A stretch of 64,000 bases of DNA, from positions 62,001 to 126,000 of the forward strand of contig NZ_JNNU01000006.1 in assembly GCF_000732195.1 (NCBI RefSeq). The letters are read 5' to 3'. A program made the position numbers and the translations under genes. The stretch comes from Neorhizobium vignae (GTDB taxonomy: Bacteria > Pseudomonadota > Alphaproteobacteria > Rhizobiales > Rhizobiaceae). The notes under the pieces are model-generated. The model worked only from the letters and a program-made list of their open reading frames with translations, ran no database searches and had not been told where the DNA came from. Below, piece after piece: positions 34,648 through 44,526 of this stretch. Positions within the stretch are counted from its first letter, which is position 1. Each line of letters begins with the position of its first letter.

Positions 34648-35652
34648 TCAGTGTCGGATTCTGGGATTGATCAGGCCGTAGAGCAGATCAACGATGAGAT
34701 TAACGATCATGATGATGGCCGCGATCAGGAGCAGGCCGCCCTGGATGACGGCGTAGTCGCGGCGGAAGACGCTGTCGACCATCCACTTGCCGATGCCCGG
34801 CCAGGAGAAGATCGTCTCGGTGAGGATCGCGCCGGCCAGCATGACGCCGATCTGCAGGCCGATCGTGGTGATAACCGGGATCATGGCGTTGCGCAGCGCA
34901 TGGATGCCGACGACGCGGAAGGGCGAGAGGCCCTTGGCGCGGGCGGTGCGGACGTAGTCTTCCGAAAGCACTTCCAGCATGGCGGACCGCGTCTGGCGGG
35001 CGATGACCGCGAGCGGAATGGTGGCAAGCACGATCGACGGCAGGGCAAGATGGCTGATCGCCGAGGCGAAGGCACCCTTCTGTCCCGACAGCAGCGAGTC
35101 GATCAGCATGAAACCGGTGACCGGCGGGAAAAAGAACATCAGCGAGATGCGGCCGGAAACCGGGAACCATTGCAGGGTGCCGGAGAAGAGGATGATCAGC
35201 AGCAGGCCCCACCAGAAGATCGGCATCGAATAACCGACAAGCGCGATGCCCATCAGCCCCTGGTCGAAGATCGAGCCGCGCTTGATTGCGGCGATCACGC
35301 CGGCCGGAATGCCGAGTGCGATGGCGATGAGGATGGCGCAGAGGGAAAGCTCGACGGTCGCCGGAAACAGCGCCCAGAACTGGTCGAGGATCGGCTTCTT
35401 GGACACGATCGACGACCCGAAATCGCCCGTCAGCACGCCGCCGAGATAATCGAAATACTGGACGACCAGCGGCCGATCCATGCCGAGCTCGGCACTGATC
35501 TGGGCATGTCGCTCCGGCGACATGACGCGTTCGCCCGAAAGAAGCGCAACCGGATCACCCGGCAGAAGTCGGATAAATGAAAACGCAATGATCGAGACCC
35601 CGATGAAGGTCGGGATCAACACGGCTATACGCCGTAACAGGAAGCCAAACAT
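34648..35652 (-). CDS. dppB: Dipeptide ABC transporter permease DppB
   Basis: 334 aa with about six membrane helices. It starts MFGFLLRRIAVLIPTFIGVS, the standard DppB/GsiC N-terminus, followed by FIRLLPGDPVALLSGERV. The EAA loop is VRTARAKGLSPFRVVGIHALRNAMIP. It lies 156 bp after dppA, a gap that carries a hairpin, so the permease part of the operon may be expressed at a lower level than the binding protein. Confidence 0.92.
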   Translation of the reverse strand: MFGFLLRRIAVLIPTFIGVSIIAFSFIRLLPGDPVALLSGERVMSPERHAQISAELGMDRPLVVQYFDYLGGVLTGDFGSSIVSKKPILDQFWALFPATVELSLCAILIAIALGIPAGVIAAIKRGSIFDQGLMGIALVGYSMPIFWWGLLLIILFSGTLQWFPVSGRISLMFFFPPVTGFMLIDSLLSGQKGAFASAISHLALPSIVLATIPLAVIARQTRSAMLEVLSEDYVRTARAKGLSPFRVVGIHALRNAMIPVITTIGLQIGVMLAGAILTETIFSWPGIGKWMVDSVFRRDYAVIQGGLLLIAAIIMIVNLIVDLLYGLINPRIRH

Positions 35653-35757
35653 TCGAAACCTTCGTGGTTTTTGGTTCGTGGCCGATTCACGGTTTTGTCA
35701 AGCCACGAAGACGGCAATCGTGGCGTCTTCGCCAAATTTTGGCGTCTCATAAGAAAA

Positions 35758-35788
35758 TGCCGCGGGAAACGCAACGCGTCCCGCGGCA
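35758..35788 (-). terminator. Attenuator hairpin between dppA and dppB
   Basis: A perfect 10-bp stem (TGCCGCGGGA and TCCCGCGGCA on the plus strand, 35758-35767 and 35779-35788) with an 11-base loop. Read on the minus strand, it follows dppA and is trailed by ATTTTCTTAT. This is the usual partial terminator after a binding-protein gene in ABC operons. Confidence 0.7.
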
Positions 35789-35808
35789 AAATCGTCGTTT
35801 ATCGGCAA

Positions 35809-37404
35809 TTACTGAGCGATATCGACTGCTTCGAAGGTGAAGTCGCCGAGCGGGCTCTGGGTAAAGCCGGTCACGCCCTTGCGCATCGGGACGACGGCGA
35901 GGGAGTGGTCGATGGTTGCCCAGGGAGCGTCCTTCTTGAAGATCGCCTGCGCCTGCTCGTAGAGCTTGGTGCGCTCGGCTTGGTCGGAAACGACCTTGGC
36001 CTTCTTCACCAGTTCGTCGAACTCCTTGTTGCACCACTGAGCGCGGTTGTTGCCGCCGACGGCGTCGCAGCCGAGCAGCGTATCAAGGAAGTTGTCCGGA
36101 TCGCCGTTGTCGCCGGTCCAGCCCATGATGGCGGCGCCATCGCGGTTCTTGTCCTTCGAACGCTGCAGGTATTCAGCCCATTCGAACGAGACGATCTCGA
36201 CCTTGACGCCGATCTTGGCGAAATCGTCCTGGATGATTTCGGCCGCGCGGCGGGCGTTCAGCATGTAGGGACGCGACACCGGCATCGCCCAGACCTTCAT
36301 GGAGAGGTCCTTGACGCCTGCATCGGCGAGCATCTTCTTGGCAGCGTCGAGGTCGTAGGTGTCGTCCTGGGTGGCCTTGCTGTAGGACCACATGGTCGGC
36401 GGGATCGGGTTGACGGCCGGTGTCGCCATGCCCTGGAAGACGGCATCGACGATCGCCTTCTTGTTGATCGCCTTGTTCAGCGCCTTGCGGACTTCGACCT
36501 TGTCGAACGGAGCCTTGGTCGTGTTGTAGGCGAGGTAGGCGACGTTCAGGCCTTCCTGCTCCAGAACCTGGAGGTTCGGATCAGCCTTCATGGCCTTCAC
36601 ATCGGCTGCGTTCGGATAGGGCATCAGGTGGCATTCGCCGGCCTTGAGCTTCTGGTAACGAACGGCGGCGTCGGTGGTGATCGCGAACACGAGGTCGTCG
36701 ATCTTCGGAGCCGGGCCCCAGAAATCGGCGTTCTTCTTGTAGCGGATGACGGCGTCCTGCTGGTAGCCGACGAAGGTGAACGGACCGGTGCCGACCGGCA
36801 TCTGGTTCAGCTGTTCCTTCTTGCCGGCCTTGTCGAGGCTGTCGGCATATTCCTTCGACATGATCGAGGCGAACGGCATGGCGAGGTTGGCGAGGAAGGG
36901 TGCTTCCGGACGGTTGAGCGTGACCTTGACGGTCAGGTCATCGACCTTCTCGATCGACTTGATCAGCTTCGGAAAGCCCATGCCATCGGCATATTCCCAG
37001 GTCGCGCCGGAAATGTACTTGTTCCAGGCGTTCTTCTCGTCGATCTGGCGGCCGATCGAGAAGACGACGTCGTCGGCGTTCAGGTTGCGGGTCGGCTTGA
37101 AGAAGTCGGTCGTCTGGAACTTGACGTTCGGGCGCAGCTTGAAGGTGTAGACGGTGCCGTCAGCGGAAATCTCCCAGCTCTGGGCCAGCGCTGCTTCCGG
37201 CTGGGTCGTGCCCGGCTTGAACTCGAGCAGGCGGTTGTAGATCGGATGCGCCGAAGCGTCGAAGGTCGTGCCGGCGGTATAGATGCCGGGATCGAAGCCT
37301 TCCGGAGAACCTTCCGAGCAATATACGAAGGTCTTGGCGCTGGCGGCGCTTGCGAAGAATGTTGCCGACAGCAGCGCTGCGGCAAGGGCGAGTTTGTATT
37401 TCAT
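35809..37404 (-). CDS. dppA: Dipeptide-binding protein DppA (periplasmic)
   Basis: 531 aa. A Sec signal occupies residues 1-23 (LALAAALLSATFFASAASA) and the mature protein begins KTFVYCSEGSPEGFDPG. Long stretches follow E. coli DppA closely, such as FKPTRNLNADDVVFSIGRQ, RPEAPFLANLAMPFASI, AGECHLMPYPNAADVKAMK and GWTGDNGDPDNF. It binds dipeptides, and in some bacteria also heme or 5-aminolevulinate, and hands them to DppBCDF. It is transcribed away from the M20 hydrolase gene, which could process the imported compounds. Confidence 0.95.
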   Translation of the reverse strand: MKYKLALAAALLSATFFASAASAKTFVYCSEGSPEGFDPGIYTAGTTFDASAHPIYNRLLEFKPGTTQPEAALAQSWEISADGTVYTFKLRPNVKFQTTDFFKPTRNLNADDVVFSIGRQIDEKNAWNKYISGATWEYADGMGFPKLIKSIEKVDDLTVKVTLNRPEAPFLANLAMPFASIMSKEYADSLDKAGKKEQLNQMPVGTGPFTFVGYQQDAVIRYKKNADFWGPAPKIDDLVFAITTDAAVRYQKLKAGECHLMPYPNAADVKAMKADPNLQVLEQEGLNVAYLAYNTTKAPFDKVEVRKALNKAINKKAIVDAVFQGMATPAVNPIPPTMWSYSKATQDDTYDLDAAKKMLADAGVKDLSMKVWAMPVSRPYMLNARRAAEIIQDDFAKIGVKVEIVSFEWAEYLQRSKDKNRDGAAIMGWTGDNGDPDNFLDTLLGCDAVGGNNRAQWCNKEFDELVKKAKVVSDQAERTKLYEQAQAIFKKDAPWATIDHSLAVVPMRKGVTGFTQSPLGDFTFEAVDIAQ

Positions 37405-37935
37405 ATGGATCTCCCAATGACCTGTGGCCGGCTTATGTGCCGTGCCCGGTTGATGTCTTCAGTTGGAATGGTGCGCCTTGGCGCCCAACGACTGGTATTC
37501 CCCGTGTTCACCTCCTGGCCGGCGATATTTCGCTGCGGCCGGCCTTCAAAATGCGTTTCTCCTGGCGGGTCCGCGCCAGCCTTCGGCCGCGCATTTCCCT
37601 ATTGTTCCTTGATTCCGATCAACAGCCTCCCGCCGTATCGGATTTCACGCCCGCTTCGTTTTTTAGAAATTTTTCCACAAAATCGGCAAAATCCCGGTGT
37701 GTTTTTATTGTTTTCGGCTCGTACCGTAGATTTGCCTGCGGGCCGTGGGGCGCGAGCATAGCGATTATCATCCCGTTGTCGAGATGCGAACATTCGCGCT
37801 CTGGTCACATTCTCATCCCTTCCGCCCGATCTCTCTGCAGGTCCCATTTCCGCTGCAATGCCGCATTGCCATCGGCTCAGAATGGGGTACGGTCCGGACC
37901 TTCCAGACATCATAGACGTATCGAGGCAAGGTTTC
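37405..37935. other. 531-bp divergent intergenic region, dppA and M20 hydrolase
   Basis: It holds the promoters of two divergent genes. An AT-rich core lies at about 37650-37735. I see no ribosome-binding site with a credible small gene, and no clear -35/-10 pair or operator palindrome that I would defend. Confidence 0.5.
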
Positions 37936-39369
37936 ATGACGACAGGCAATTCCAATCTCCCCCTCGTTTGGGATTTCATCGACCGCAAGAAAGAGGTCTT
38001 CACGGAACTCGCGGACCGCGTTTGGGAGACGCCGGAAACCTGCTACATGGAGACGCTTTCCGCTTCCGCGCATCGCGAGATGCTGGAGGCGCAGGGTTTC
38101 GAGATCACCGAAAACGTCGCCGGCATTCCGACCGCGCTGATCGGCGAGGCGGGCGAGGGCGGTCCGGTGATCGCCTTCCTCGGCGAATACGACGCGCTGG
38201 CAGGTCTCAGCCAGAAGGCCGGCGTCACCCGGCATGACCCGACGACCCCAGGCGCGAACGGCCATGGCTGCGGCCACAATCTTCTCGGCTCCGCGTCGCT
38301 GCTGGCCGCGACCGCCCTGAAAGATTGGCTCGAACAGACCGGCACGCCCGGCCGCGTGCGCTATTACGGCTGCCCCGCGGAGGAAGGCGGCGCCGCCAAG
38401 GCGTTCATGGTGCGGGCCGGTGCCTTCGAGGACGTCGATATCGCCATCAGCTGGCATCCGAGCAATTTCGCCGGCGTGCAGCGGGAGACCTCGCTTGCCA
38501 ACTGCCGGATCGACTTCACCTTCACGGGCCGCGCCGCGCATGCGTCGGCCGTGCCCGAACTCGGCCGCAGCGCGCTCGATGCCGTCGAACTGATGAGCGT
38601 CGGTGTCAATTATATGCGCGAGCACATGCCGTCCGAGAGCCGCATCCACTATGCCGTCCTAGACAGCGGCGGCATCTCGCCGAACGTCGTGCAGGCGCAT
38701 GCCAAGGTGCGCTATGTCGTCCGCTCCGCGGATCTGCCTGGCCTCTTCACGCTGATCGAACGGGTCAAGAAGGTCGCCGAAGGTGCCGCGCTGATGACCG
38801 AGACCAAGGTCGAGAGCACGATCCTGGCCGGCGTTTCCAACCTCGTCGTCAACACGCCGCTGATGGATGTCATGCAGGACGTCTGGGACAGCATGGGTCC
38901 GCCGCCGTTCGACGGCGCGGATATCGAGTTTGCTGAACAGATCCGTGCCACGCTCACGCCGGAAGACATTGCGGCAAGCTGGAGCCAGGAGCGCCTGGAC
39001 CAGCGGGATGTCCCGCTTGCCGACTTCATTCTGCCGCCGCACACCGAAAACCGCCAGATGGGCGGTTCGACGGATGTGGGCGATGTCAGCTGGGTCGTGC
39101 CGACCGTGCAGGCCTATGGCGCGACGCTTGCCATAGGCACCCAGCTCCATACCTGGCAGGTGGTGGCGCAGGGCAAGAGCCCGCTCGCCCACAAGGGCAT
39201 GGTCTCGGTCGCCAAGGTGATGGCCGCGACCGGGCTTGCCGCCATGACAAGCGATCAGCTTCGCGAGGCGGCCTGGGCCGATCTCAGGAAGCGGCGCAAG
39301 GGACAGGACTACAAGAGCCCTATCCCGGCCGGCGCCGAACCTCCGGTCGCGGCAATGACGCTGAAATGA
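37936..39369 (+). CDS. M20 family amidohydrolase (AbgB-like)
   Basis: 477 aa, the length of AbgB (481 aa). Metal-site motifs are NGHGCGHNLLG, CPAEEGGAAK and SWHPSNF, and the dimerisation lid domain (RIDFTFTGRAAHASAVPELGR) is inserted at about residues 195-310. AbgB-type enzymes hydrolyse p-aminobenzoyl-glutamate or other N-acyl amino acids and peptides. The start ATG 37936 has AGGCAAGG 5-12 bases upstream; the open frame extends further up but is not protein-like. It is divergent from the peptide transporter, so a cytoplasmic peptidase or deacylase role for imported substrates is likely. Confidence 0.85.
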   Translation: MTTGNSNLPLVWDFIDRKKEVFTELADRVWETPETCYMETLSASAHREMLEAQGFEITENVAGIPTALIGEAGEGGPVIAFLGEYDALAGLSQKAGVTRHDPTTPGANGHGCGHNLLGSASLLAATALKDWLEQTGTPGRVRYYGCPAEEGGAAKAFMVRAGAFEDVDIAISWHPSNFAGVQRETSLANCRIDFTFTGRAAHASAVPELGRSALDAVELMSVGVNYMREHMPSESRIHYAVLDSGGISPNVVQAHAKVRYVVRSADLPGLFTLIERVKKVAEGAALMTETKVESTILAGVSNLVVNTPLMDVMQDVWDSMGPPPFDGADIEFAEQIRATLTPEDIAASWSQERLDQRDVPLADFILPPHTENRQMGGSTDVGDVSWVVPTVQAYGATLAIGTQLHTWQVVAQGKSPLAHKGMVSVAKVMAATGLAAMTSDQLREAAWADLRKRRKGQDYKSPIPAGAEPPVAAMTLK

Positions 39370-39502
39370 CCAAATAAACTGATCGACGCGTCAACTATTT
39401 TGAACGGTCGGCCTCTCTGAAAACGGCGATTTGGGCTGTCCAACATCGCCGTTTCCGCCTATGGAATTCATAGACCGTTGCGTGTCTCACAGGAGGTCCG
39501 TC

Positions 39503-40858
39503 GTGACTATTCAGCCCAATTCCATCGAAGCCCGGGACAAGGCTTACCAGCTCCACTCCTACACCAATGCCCGCGCGCTGGAGCGTGACGGATCGCTGGT
39601 GATAGACCGCGGCGAGGGCATCTATGTCTACGACGTGAACGGCAACAAATATATCGAGGGCATGGCTGGTCTCTGGAGCGTCGGTGTCGGTTTCGGCGAA
39701 AGCCGGCTGGTCGAAGCGGCCGCAAGGCAGATGGCGAAGCTCCCGTATTACCATACCTTTACCCTCCGCAGTCACGGTCCCTCGATCGATCTCGCGGAAA
39801 AGCTGATCCAGATGGCCCCGGTGCCGATGTCGAAGGCCTATTTCACCAATTCCGGTTCCGAAGCCAACGACACGGCCATGAAGATGGTCTGGTATCGTTC
39901 GAACGCGCTCGGCAAGCCGGAAAAGAAGAAGATCGTCTCGCGCATCAAGGGCTATCACGGCGTGACGATCGCCAGCGCCAGCCTCACCGGCCTGCCGAAC
40001 AACCACCGCTCCTTCGACCTGCCGCTCGCCGGCGTCTTCCACACGACCTGCCCGCATTACCGCGCCTTCAAACAGGAAAACGAGACGGAATCGGCCTTCG
40101 TCGAGCGTTGTGCCAAGGATCTCGAAGACCTGATCCTCAAGGAAGGCCCGGAAACGGTTGCCGCCTTTATCGGCGAGCCGGTCATGGGCGCGGGCGGCGT
40201 CATCGTGCCGCCGGCCGGTTATTGGGATGCGATCCAGAAGGTGCTCAGGAAATACGACATCCTGCTGATTGCCGACGAGGTGATCTGCGGCTTCGGACGC
40301 ACCGGCGAAATGTTCGGCACCACGACCTATTCGCTGCAGCCGGACATCATGACGCTGTCGAAGCAGATTTCGTCGTCCTACCAGCCGATCTCGGCGCTGC
40401 TGATCAACGAGAACGTCTACGGGCCGCTGGCCGATGAATCGGCCAAGATCGGCACGTTCGGCCATGGCGTGACCGCGGCCGGCCACCCGGTCGCCGCCGC
40501 GGTCGCGCTGGAAAACCTGGCGATCATCGAAGAGCGCGACCTCGTCGGCAATGTCCGGGCGCTGGCGCCGAAGTTCCAGAGCCGGCTGAAGGCGCTGGAA
40601 AGCCATCCGCTGGCGATCGAAGCGCGCGGCGTCGGCCTGATCGGCGCCCTTGAGCTGAAGCCGCGCGACGGTTTCGCGGCCGGCCAGCTCGGTCCCAAGC
40701 TGCTGGCGATCATGCTCGAAAAAGGCCTGATCTCACGGGCGATCGGCGACTCGCTGGCGCTCTGCCCGCCGATGATCATCACCGAAAAACAGGTCGACAC
40801 GATCTTCGACACGTTCGAAGCCTCGCTCGAAGTCTTTGGGAAGCAGCTCGCTGCCTGA
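39503..40858 (+). CDS. Class III pyridoxal-phosphate aminotransferase
   Basis: 451 aa, fold type I. The PLP phosphate loop is NSGSEANDTAMKM, GYHGVTIAS follows, the metal/pyridine Asp lies in LLIADEVICGFGRTG and the Schiff-base Lys is K287 in LSKQISSSYQP. The overall pattern (YHTFTLRSHGPSIDLAEKL) matches omega-amino-acid or beta-alanine:pyruvate-type aminotransferases rather than ornithine ones. The amine donor is unknown. The start is GTG 39503 with AGGAGG 6 bases upstream. It follows the M20 gene by 133 bp and could use amino products released by it. Confidence 0.88.
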   Translation: MTIQPNSIEARDKAYQLHSYTNARALERDGSLVIDRGEGIYVYDVNGNKYIEGMAGLWSVGVGFGESRLVEAAARQMAKLPYYHTFTLRSHGPSIDLAEKLIQMAPVPMSKAYFTNSGSEANDTAMKMVWYRSNALGKPEKKKIVSRIKGYHGVTIASASLTGLPNNHRSFDLPLAGVFHTTCPHYRAFKQENETESAFVERCAKDLEDLILKEGPETVAAFIGEPVMGAGGVIVPPAGYWDAIQKVLRKYDILLIADEVICGFGRTGEMFGTTTYSLQPDIMTLSKQISSSYQPISALLINENVYGPLADESAKIGTFGHGVTAAGHPVAAAVALENLAIIEERDLVGNVRALAPKFQSRLKALESHPLAIEARGVGLIGALELKPRDGFAAGQLGPKLLAIMLEKGLISRAIGDSLALCPPMIITEKQVDTIFDTFEASLEVFGKQLAA

Positions 40859-40866
40859 TACCTCCT

Positions 40867-40896
40867 GGAGCCGCGCTAACCTATTGGCGCGGCTCC
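40867..40896 (+). terminator. Hairpin after the aminotransferase gene
   Basis: GGAGCCGCGC (40867-40876) pairs perfectly with 40887-40896 around a 10-base loop, starting 9 bp after the stop. The T-run is poor (GATTGCG), so termination may be partial. Confidence 0.55.
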
Positions 40897-40933
40897 GATT
40901 GCGATTGCGCGAAGCGCGCCTATATTGCTCGCT

Positions 40934-42394
40934 ATGCTGGATCTCATCGAACCCTATTGGCCGCATATCCTCTTCGTTTTGTCGGTCCTGATGGGGGCTG
41001 CCGCTGCTGTCCACGCGGCGATGACCAAGGAAGAGGTCCGCTCGGCGATCGGCTGGGTCGGCGTCATCGTTCTGTCTCCGATCATCGGCGCGCTGCTTTA
41101 TCTTGTCGCCGGGATAAACCGCATCCGCCGGTCGGTCATCAGCGACCGGCGCGCCCTGCTGCAGGGGGAAATCCGCGCGCATGTGGTTTCCTACGATGCG
41201 ACCAACGACCTGGTGATCGAGGAATTCGGGCACCGCTTCCGGGCGATGAAGACGCTCGGCGACCGGGTGACGCGCCACCGGCTGACCACCGGCAATACGA
41301 TCGTCGCGCTCGATACCGGCGACGAAGCCTATGGCGCGATGCTGAAGGCGATCGGCGAAGCGCAGCGCAGCCTCATCCTCGAAACCTATATCTTCGACCG
41401 GGACCGGATCGGTAGCCGGTTCGCGGATGCGCTGATTGCCGCCGTCAAGCGCGGCGTCGAAGTGCGCGTGCTGATCGACGCGGTGGGCGCCCGGTATTCG
41501 GTGCCGAGCGTGCTCGGCATGCTGAGAGACGGCGGGGTCACCGTCGATGTCTTCAACGGCAACGTCATCATGGGCCTGAGGCTGCCTTATGCGAACCTGC
41601 GCACCCACCGGAAGATCCTGGTTATCGATGGCCTGGTGGCATTTACCGGCGGCATGAACATCCGCGAAGGTTTCTCGAGTGAAATCAGCGGTGACACATG
41701 CTCGTTCGACACGCATTTCAAGGTAACCGGGCCGGTCGTCGCCGACCTGTTTGCAATTGCCGCCGCCGACTGGCGATATGCGGCCGATGAGGCCCTGGAC
41801 GGCGAGGCCTGGGCGCTGCAGCCGCCGGAGACGGAGGCCGGTTCGCCGGTCGTCATGCGCGCTGTCTCCTCCGGGCCGGACCGTAGTGTCGAGACGAACC
41901 ACAAGATGCTGATGGGCGCGTTTTCCGTAGCGCGCTCCTCGATCCGCATCGTATCGCCCTATTTCCTGCCGGACCGCGAACTGATCACCGCGCTCGTCAC
42001 GGCTGCCCGGCGCGGGGTGGAGGTCGATATCGTCGTGCCGACCGCCAACAATCTCGTTCTGGTCGATCGGGCGATGACCGCGCAGTTCGACCAGATGCTG
42101 AAGAACTACTGCCGGATCTGGCGGGCATCCGGCCCGTTCAACCATTCCAAGCTTCTGGTGATTGACGGGCGCTGGGCCTATGTCGGTTCCTCGAACCTCG
42201 ATCCGCGATCGCTCCGGCTGAATTTCGAGGTCGATCTCGAAGTTCTGGATTGCCCTTTCGCGGAAGCCTTGGAACGAAGGATAGATCTCGCTATTTCTTC
42301 CGCAACCGAAGTGACGCTCGACGGGTTGATTGCAAGGCCCTTCCTCGTGCGGCTCATCGAGCGCGTGCTTTGGCTGGGCTCTCCCTATCTTTAG
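40934..42394 (+). CDS. Phospholipase D-family cardiolipin synthase
   Basis: 486 aa. Two N-terminal membrane segments (residues 8-27 and about 38-60) form the PLDc_N domain. Two HKD motifs follow: HRKILVIDGLVAFTGG and HSKLLVIDGRWAYVGSSN, each with the downstream Gly-Gly/Ser-Ser-Asn pattern. Such enzymes join two phosphatidylglycerols, or use PE as donor, to make cardiolipin at the inner membrane. ATG 40934 is preferred over the TTG at 40925; no strong ribosome-binding site is seen. An EEP-family gene follows, a pairing often seen in rhizobia. Confidence 0.88.
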   Translation: MLDLIEPYWPHILFVLSVLMGAAAAVHAAMTKEEVRSAIGWVGVIVLSPIIGALLYLVAGINRIRRSVISDRRALLQGEIRAHVVSYDATNDLVIEEFGHRFRAMKTLGDRVTRHRLTTGNTIVALDTGDEAYGAMLKAIGEAQRSLILETYIFDRDRIGSRFADALIAAVKRGVEVRVLIDAVGARYSVPSVLGMLRDGGVTVDVFNGNVIMGLRLPYANLRTHRKILVIDGLVAFTGGMNIREGFSSEISGDTCSFDTHFKVTGPVVADLFAIAAADWRYAADEALDGEAWALQPPETEAGSPVVMRAVSSGPDRSVETNHKMLMGAFSVARSSIRIVSPYFLPDRELITALVTAARRGVEVDIVVPTANNLVLVDRAMTAQFDQMLKNYCRIWRASGPFNHSKLLVIDGRWAYVGSSNLDPRSLRLNFEVDLEVLDCPFAEALERRIDLAISSATEVTLDGLIARPFLVRLIERVLWLGSPYL

Positions 42395-42457
42395 TTGCTG
42401 GATAGATGGGCTGCTTGCCCTATAAATTTCATTGATCGGCGAATAGTCAAAAGAACC

Positions 42458-43288
42458 ATGCGGGAAAAACGTCCCAATCTTCCAAAAAGCATTCTGGCTT
42501 CCATCCGGGCTCGAAGGAACCGCGGCGCCGGAACGCATGAGGGGCGCGAACGCGGGCACGGCATGCTGATCGCCTCCTATAACGTGCACAAATGCGTGGG
42601 TATCGACGGCAGGTTCGATCCCGCCCGCACCAGCCACGTGATCCGCGAGATCGGCGCCGATGTAATCGCGCTGCAGGAAGCGGATTCCCGGTTCGGCGAG
42701 CGGCGTGGCCTGCTCGACCTTGCGTGGATGGAGCGGGAGACGGGGCTTTTTCCGGTGCCTGTTTCCGGCGTCGCCAAGGCCCATGGCTGGCATGGAAACG
42801 TGATCCTCTTTCGCGAGGGCCTGGTGCGCGACGTTCATCAGGTCAAGCTGCCGGGGCTCGAGCCGCGCGGTGCCTTGATCACCGAACTGGAACTCAAGGA
42901 CGGCAGCGCGTTTCGGATCATCGCGGCCCATCTGGGCCTGCTCAACCGTTCGCGTCAGCAGCAGGCCCGCATGATCCTCGACATACTGCGTTCGCGCGAC
43001 GAGCAGCCGACCGTCCTCATGGGCGATCTCAACGAATGGCGGCTTGGCGACCGTTCCTCCCTGAATACGCTGGCGACCGTCTTCGGCCTGCCGGCCGCGG
43101 TGCCGAGTTTCCCATCGCGCCTGCCTGTGCTGGCGCTCGACCGCATCATGGCGAACCGGCCCGGGCTGATCGATGCCGTCGAAACCCATGACAGCCCGCT
43201 TGCGCGGCTCGCTTCCGACCACCTGCCGATCAAGGCGCTGGTGAAACTGGGATCCCTGCCGTTGTCTCAAGGAGCGGAAGCCGGCTGA
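42458..43288 (+). CDS. Endonuclease/exonuclease/phosphatase family protein
   Basis: 276 aa from ATG 42458, with a basic N-terminus of about 35 residues before the domain. The EEP fold shows ASYNVHKCVG (Asn), ALQEADSRF (metal Glu), AAHLGLLNRSRQQQ (His), LMGDLNEW (Asp/Asn) and ASDHLPIKALV (Asp-His pair). It hydrolyses phosphodiesters: DNA, inositol phosphates or phospholipid head groups. Placement after a PLD-type gene favours a lipid-related role, but this is inference. ATG 42563 (MLIASYNVH) is an alternative start directly at the domain. Confidence 0.8.
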   Translation: MREKRPNLPKSILASIRARRNRGAGTHEGRERGHGMLIASYNVHKCVGIDGRFDPARTSHVIREIGADVIALQEADSRFGERRGLLDLAWMERETGLFPVPVSGVAKAHGWHGNVILFREGLVRDVHQVKLPGLEPRGALITELELKDGSAFRIIAAHLGLLNRSRQQQARMILDILRSRDEQPTVLMGDLNEWRLGDRSSLNTLATVFGLPAAVPSFPSRLPVLALDRIMANRPGLIDAVETHDSPLARLASDHLPIKALVKLGSLPLSQGAEAG

Positions 43289-43374
43289 GCCGATCTTTTT
43301 CCGGTCTTTACCGAAACGGAAACCGCCGATAGGTTTGCGGCCTCACCGCCTCGCCCCCTAACGGAATTTCCCGC

Positions 43375-44349
43375 ATGACCGATATCGCCATGATCGAAGC
43401 CGCCCGCGCCCGTCTCGATGGCCACGTGCGCCGCACCCCGCTGCTATCCTCGCCATTCCTCGATGACATCGCCGGGCGGCGCATCTTCGTGAAGCCGGAA
43501 TGCCTGCAGCATACCGGCTCGTTCAAGTTTCGCGGCGCCTGGTCGGCAATCTCGGCGCTGTCGCCGGATGTTCGCGCCAAGGGCGTGATCGCCTTCTCGT
43601 CGGGCAATCATGCCCAGGGTGTGGCGCTGGCGGCGAGGATGCACGGCATTCCGAGCGTGATCATCATGCCGACCGACGCACCGCGCATCAAAATCGAGAA
43701 TACCCGCGCCTATGGCGCAGACGTCGTGCTTTACGACCGCCTCAACGAGGACCGCGATGCCATCGGCGCGCGGCTGTCGCAGGAGCGCGGCCTGACGCTG
43801 ATCAAGCCGTTCGACGAACCGCTGGTGATCGCCGGCCAGGGCACGACCGGGCTCGAAATCGCGGAACAGGCCAGGGAAGAGGGCATCGAGAAGGCCGATG
43901 TGCTGGTGCCGACGGGCGGCGGCGGTTTCATTTCCGGCGTCGCGCTGGCATTGAACGCCAAGGCGCCCGGTTTCGTCGTCCACCCCTGCGAGCCGCAGGG
44001 CTTTGACGATGTCACGCGTTCGCTGGCCTCCGGACAGATCGAGCGCAATGCGACCCAGGGCGGTTCGCTCTGCGATGCGATCGTCACGCCGCAACCCGGC
44101 AATATCACCTTCCCGATCATGTCGCGGCTTTGCGGCGCGGGTCTCGTGGTGACAGACGACGAAGCGTTGCACGCGGTGGCGCTTGCCTTCAGCCGGCTGA
44201 AGATCGTCGTCGAACCCGGTGGGGCGGTGGCATTGGCGGCCGCGCTTTTCCATGGCGAGACGCTGGGCGAGACCGTGATTGCGGTCTGCTCGGGCGGCAA
44301 TATCGACCCGGATATCTTCCGTCTGGCGCTGGATCGTTTTGGAGCTTGA
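43375..44349 (+). CDS. Threonine/serine dehydratase-like PLP enzyme
   Basis: 324 aa, fold type II. The Schiff-base Lys K51 lies in TGSFKFRGA, the substrate loop is SSGNHAQGVALAA, the phosphate loop is PTGGGGFISGVALAL and the C-terminal Ser/Cys is in VCSGGNID. The length and lack of an ACT domain match catabolic threonine dehydratase/serine racemase-type proteins rather than biosynthetic IlvA. It converts L-threonine or L-serine to 2-oxo acid and ammonia in the cytoplasm. It fits the amino-acid salvage theme of the neighbours. Confidence 0.88.
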   Translation: MTDIAMIEAARARLDGHVRRTPLLSSPFLDDIAGRRIFVKPECLQHTGSFKFRGAWSAISALSPDVRAKGVIAFSSGNHAQGVALAARMHGIPSVIIMPTDAPRIKIENTRAYGADVVLYDRLNEDRDAIGARLSQERGLTLIKPFDEPLVIAGQGTTGLEIAEQAREEGIEKADVLVPTGGGGFISGVALALNAKAPGFVVHPCEPQGFDDVTRSLASGQIERNATQGGSLCDAIVTPQPGNITFPIMSRLCGAGLVVTDDEALHAVALAFSRLKIVVEPGGAVALAAALFHGETLGETVIAVCSGGNIDPDIFRLALDRFGA

Positions 44350-44526
44350 GGCCCCCTCAAGGCCCGCAGGCATAATAAACCGTTAACTGCCCGGAAGCGG
44401 CATTAAGAAAAAAGGATTTTCTACGGAACCGGCAGGTGCTTGGAACATTATCTCTATCGGCTTGGTAGAGATAAGATAGCATAGGTCAACGCTCGAAAAG
44501 GGCGAACCATAACCCGGGAGACATCC

